This document shows positions 5,027 to 5,219 of a DNA stretch of 5,219 bases, piece after piece; position 1 is the first letter of the stretch; each line of letters begins with the position of its first letter. Origin of the DNA: JBIOYL01 sp044870185 (GTDB taxonomy: Bacteria > Actinomycetota > CALGFH01); assembly GCA_044870185.1 (NCBI GenBank), contig JBIOYL010000399.1:1-5219 (forward strand). The letters are read 5' to 3'. Under the pieces are notes generated by a model. The model made no database searches, had not been told where the DNA came from, and worked only from the letters and a program-made list of their open reading frames with translations. Made by a program: the position numbers and the translations under genes.

Positions 5027-5182
5027 ATGAAAACGGCCACCACCCTCACCACCCAGCCCGACGCCGACTTCGACCTGGACGTGACTGTCCTGGAGGCCGG
5101 CCCGATCGTCGCCGAGCTGATGCGCAGCACGGACGACAACTGCGGCAGCACCTGCGCCAGCGCCTGCACCAGCTGCAGCTAA
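5027..5182 (+). CDS. FxLD-family lanthipeptide precursor peptide
   Basis: This 51-residue peptide starts at an ATG with TGGAGGA (GGAGG at 5018-5022) four bases upstream. The leader contains FDLDV at 15-19, the FxLD box, which resembles the FNLD motif that class I LanB/LanC enzymes recognise in nisin-type leaders. A helical LEAGPIVAELM segment (22-32) links it to the C-terminal core, tentatively STDDNCGSTCASACTSCS (34-51). The core has Cys at 39, 43, 47 and 50 and Ser/Thr at 34, 35, 41, 42, 45, 48, 49 and 51. This is enough for four thioether rings with four residues left over. Asp36 and Asp37 are the only acidic core residues and so the likely methyltransferase targets. There is no Gly-Gly cleavage site, so the leader boundary is uncertain. 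It lies 48 bp after the methyltransferase gene, and no dehydratase or cyclase gene is in the window. The family assignment is firm from the FxLD box, the core and the neighbour; the final structure is not predictable. Confidence 0.92.
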   Translation: MKTATTLTTQPDADFDLDVTVLEAGPIVAELMRSTDDNCGSTCASACTSCS

Positions 5183-5183
5183 G

Positions 5184-5204
5184 CCCCACCCGAAGCGGGG
5201 GGGG
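5184..5204 (+). terminator. probable terminator or attenuator hairpin after the precursor, right arm obscured
   Basis: CCCG (5189-5192), AAG loop, CGGG (5196-5199) form a perfect short stem directly after the precursor stop. The left arm continues outward as CCCCA (5184-5188), so the natural right arm would be expected to read CGGGTGGGG. Instead the sequence turns into an unbroken G run. A strong hairpin here would end or reduce transcription after the short precursor gene, a common arrangement that keeps precursor mRNA in excess over enzyme mRNA. Confidence 0.5.
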
Positions 5205-5219
5205 GGGGGGGGGGGGGGG
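5197..5219 (+). repeat. 23-nt poly-G run at window end, likely sequencing/assembly artefact
   Basis: Twenty-three consecutive G run to the last base. Two-colour Illumina chemistry reports missing signal as G, and assemblies that stop at a hard-to-read hairpin can end in this way. The run begins inside the right arm of a GC-rich hairpin, which supports an artefact. A true biological G tract cannot be excluded. Confidence 0.8.

Noticed and set aside
4975..5169. 64-residue minus-strand frame opposite the precursor
   Set aside because: It is a shadow; the plus strand holds a ribosome binding site, FxLD leader and Cys/Ser/Thr core.
1..5219. CRISPR arrays, tRNA or rRNA genes, insertion sequence ends
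   Set aside because: No regularly spaced repeats, cloverleaf-like segments, rRNA-like sequence or paired terminal inverted repeats with target duplications were found by eye.

Overview
The window is high-GC DNA with strong G/C preference at third codon positions. It carries gene families typical of actinomycetes: an XRE regulator with a helical/TPR-like C-terminus, and an FxLD-type lanthipeptide precursor next to its PCMT-like methyltransferase. The organism is very likely a filamentous actinomycete; genus cannot be settled from this sequence. The last 23 bases are an uninterrupted run of G at the window edge. This looks like a sequencing artefact at a contig end, so the downstream part of the lanthipeptide locus is missing.

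Layout. (1) 1-705, plus strand: the 3' end of an unrecognised basic protein overlaps by ATGA the start of a LOG/SLOG-type (lysine-decarboxylase-like) Rossmann protein. (2) 760-2817, minus strand: a two-gene operon in which a 439-residue XRE/TPR-like regulator (ATG at 2817) is translationally coupled by ATGA to a classical short-chain dehydrogenase/reductase. The regulator has two rare TTA leucine codons. A hairpin lies where this operon converges with the LOG-like gene. (3) 2818-3151: a 334-bp divergent regulatory region with a tandem 9-bp repeat at 11-bp period, a compact 7-bp hairpin, and an 11-bp inverted repeat with a 41-nt loop. (4) 3152-3714, plus strand: a cysteine-containing hypothetical protein, then a tiny reading frame interrupted by one in-frame TGA. 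(5) 3725-5182, plus strand: a PCMT-like methyltransferase of the FxLD system and, 48 nt downstream with a strong ribosome binding site, a 51-codon FxLD lanthipeptide precursor. A probable terminator hairpin follows and runs into the poly-G.

How the genes may work together. The precursor has an N-terminal leader with an FDLD box, which resembles the FNLD box of class I lanthipeptide leaders, and a Ser/Thr/Cys-rich core with four Cys and eight Ser/Thr. Dehydration and cyclisation would be done by LanB/LanC-type enzymes not present in this window. The methyltransferase most likely acts on an Asp of the modified core; D36 and D37 are the only acidic residues there. The XRE-SDR operon and the two small upstream genes may belong to the cluster as regulator, tailoring oxidoreductase and accessory genes, but that link rests only on adjacency.
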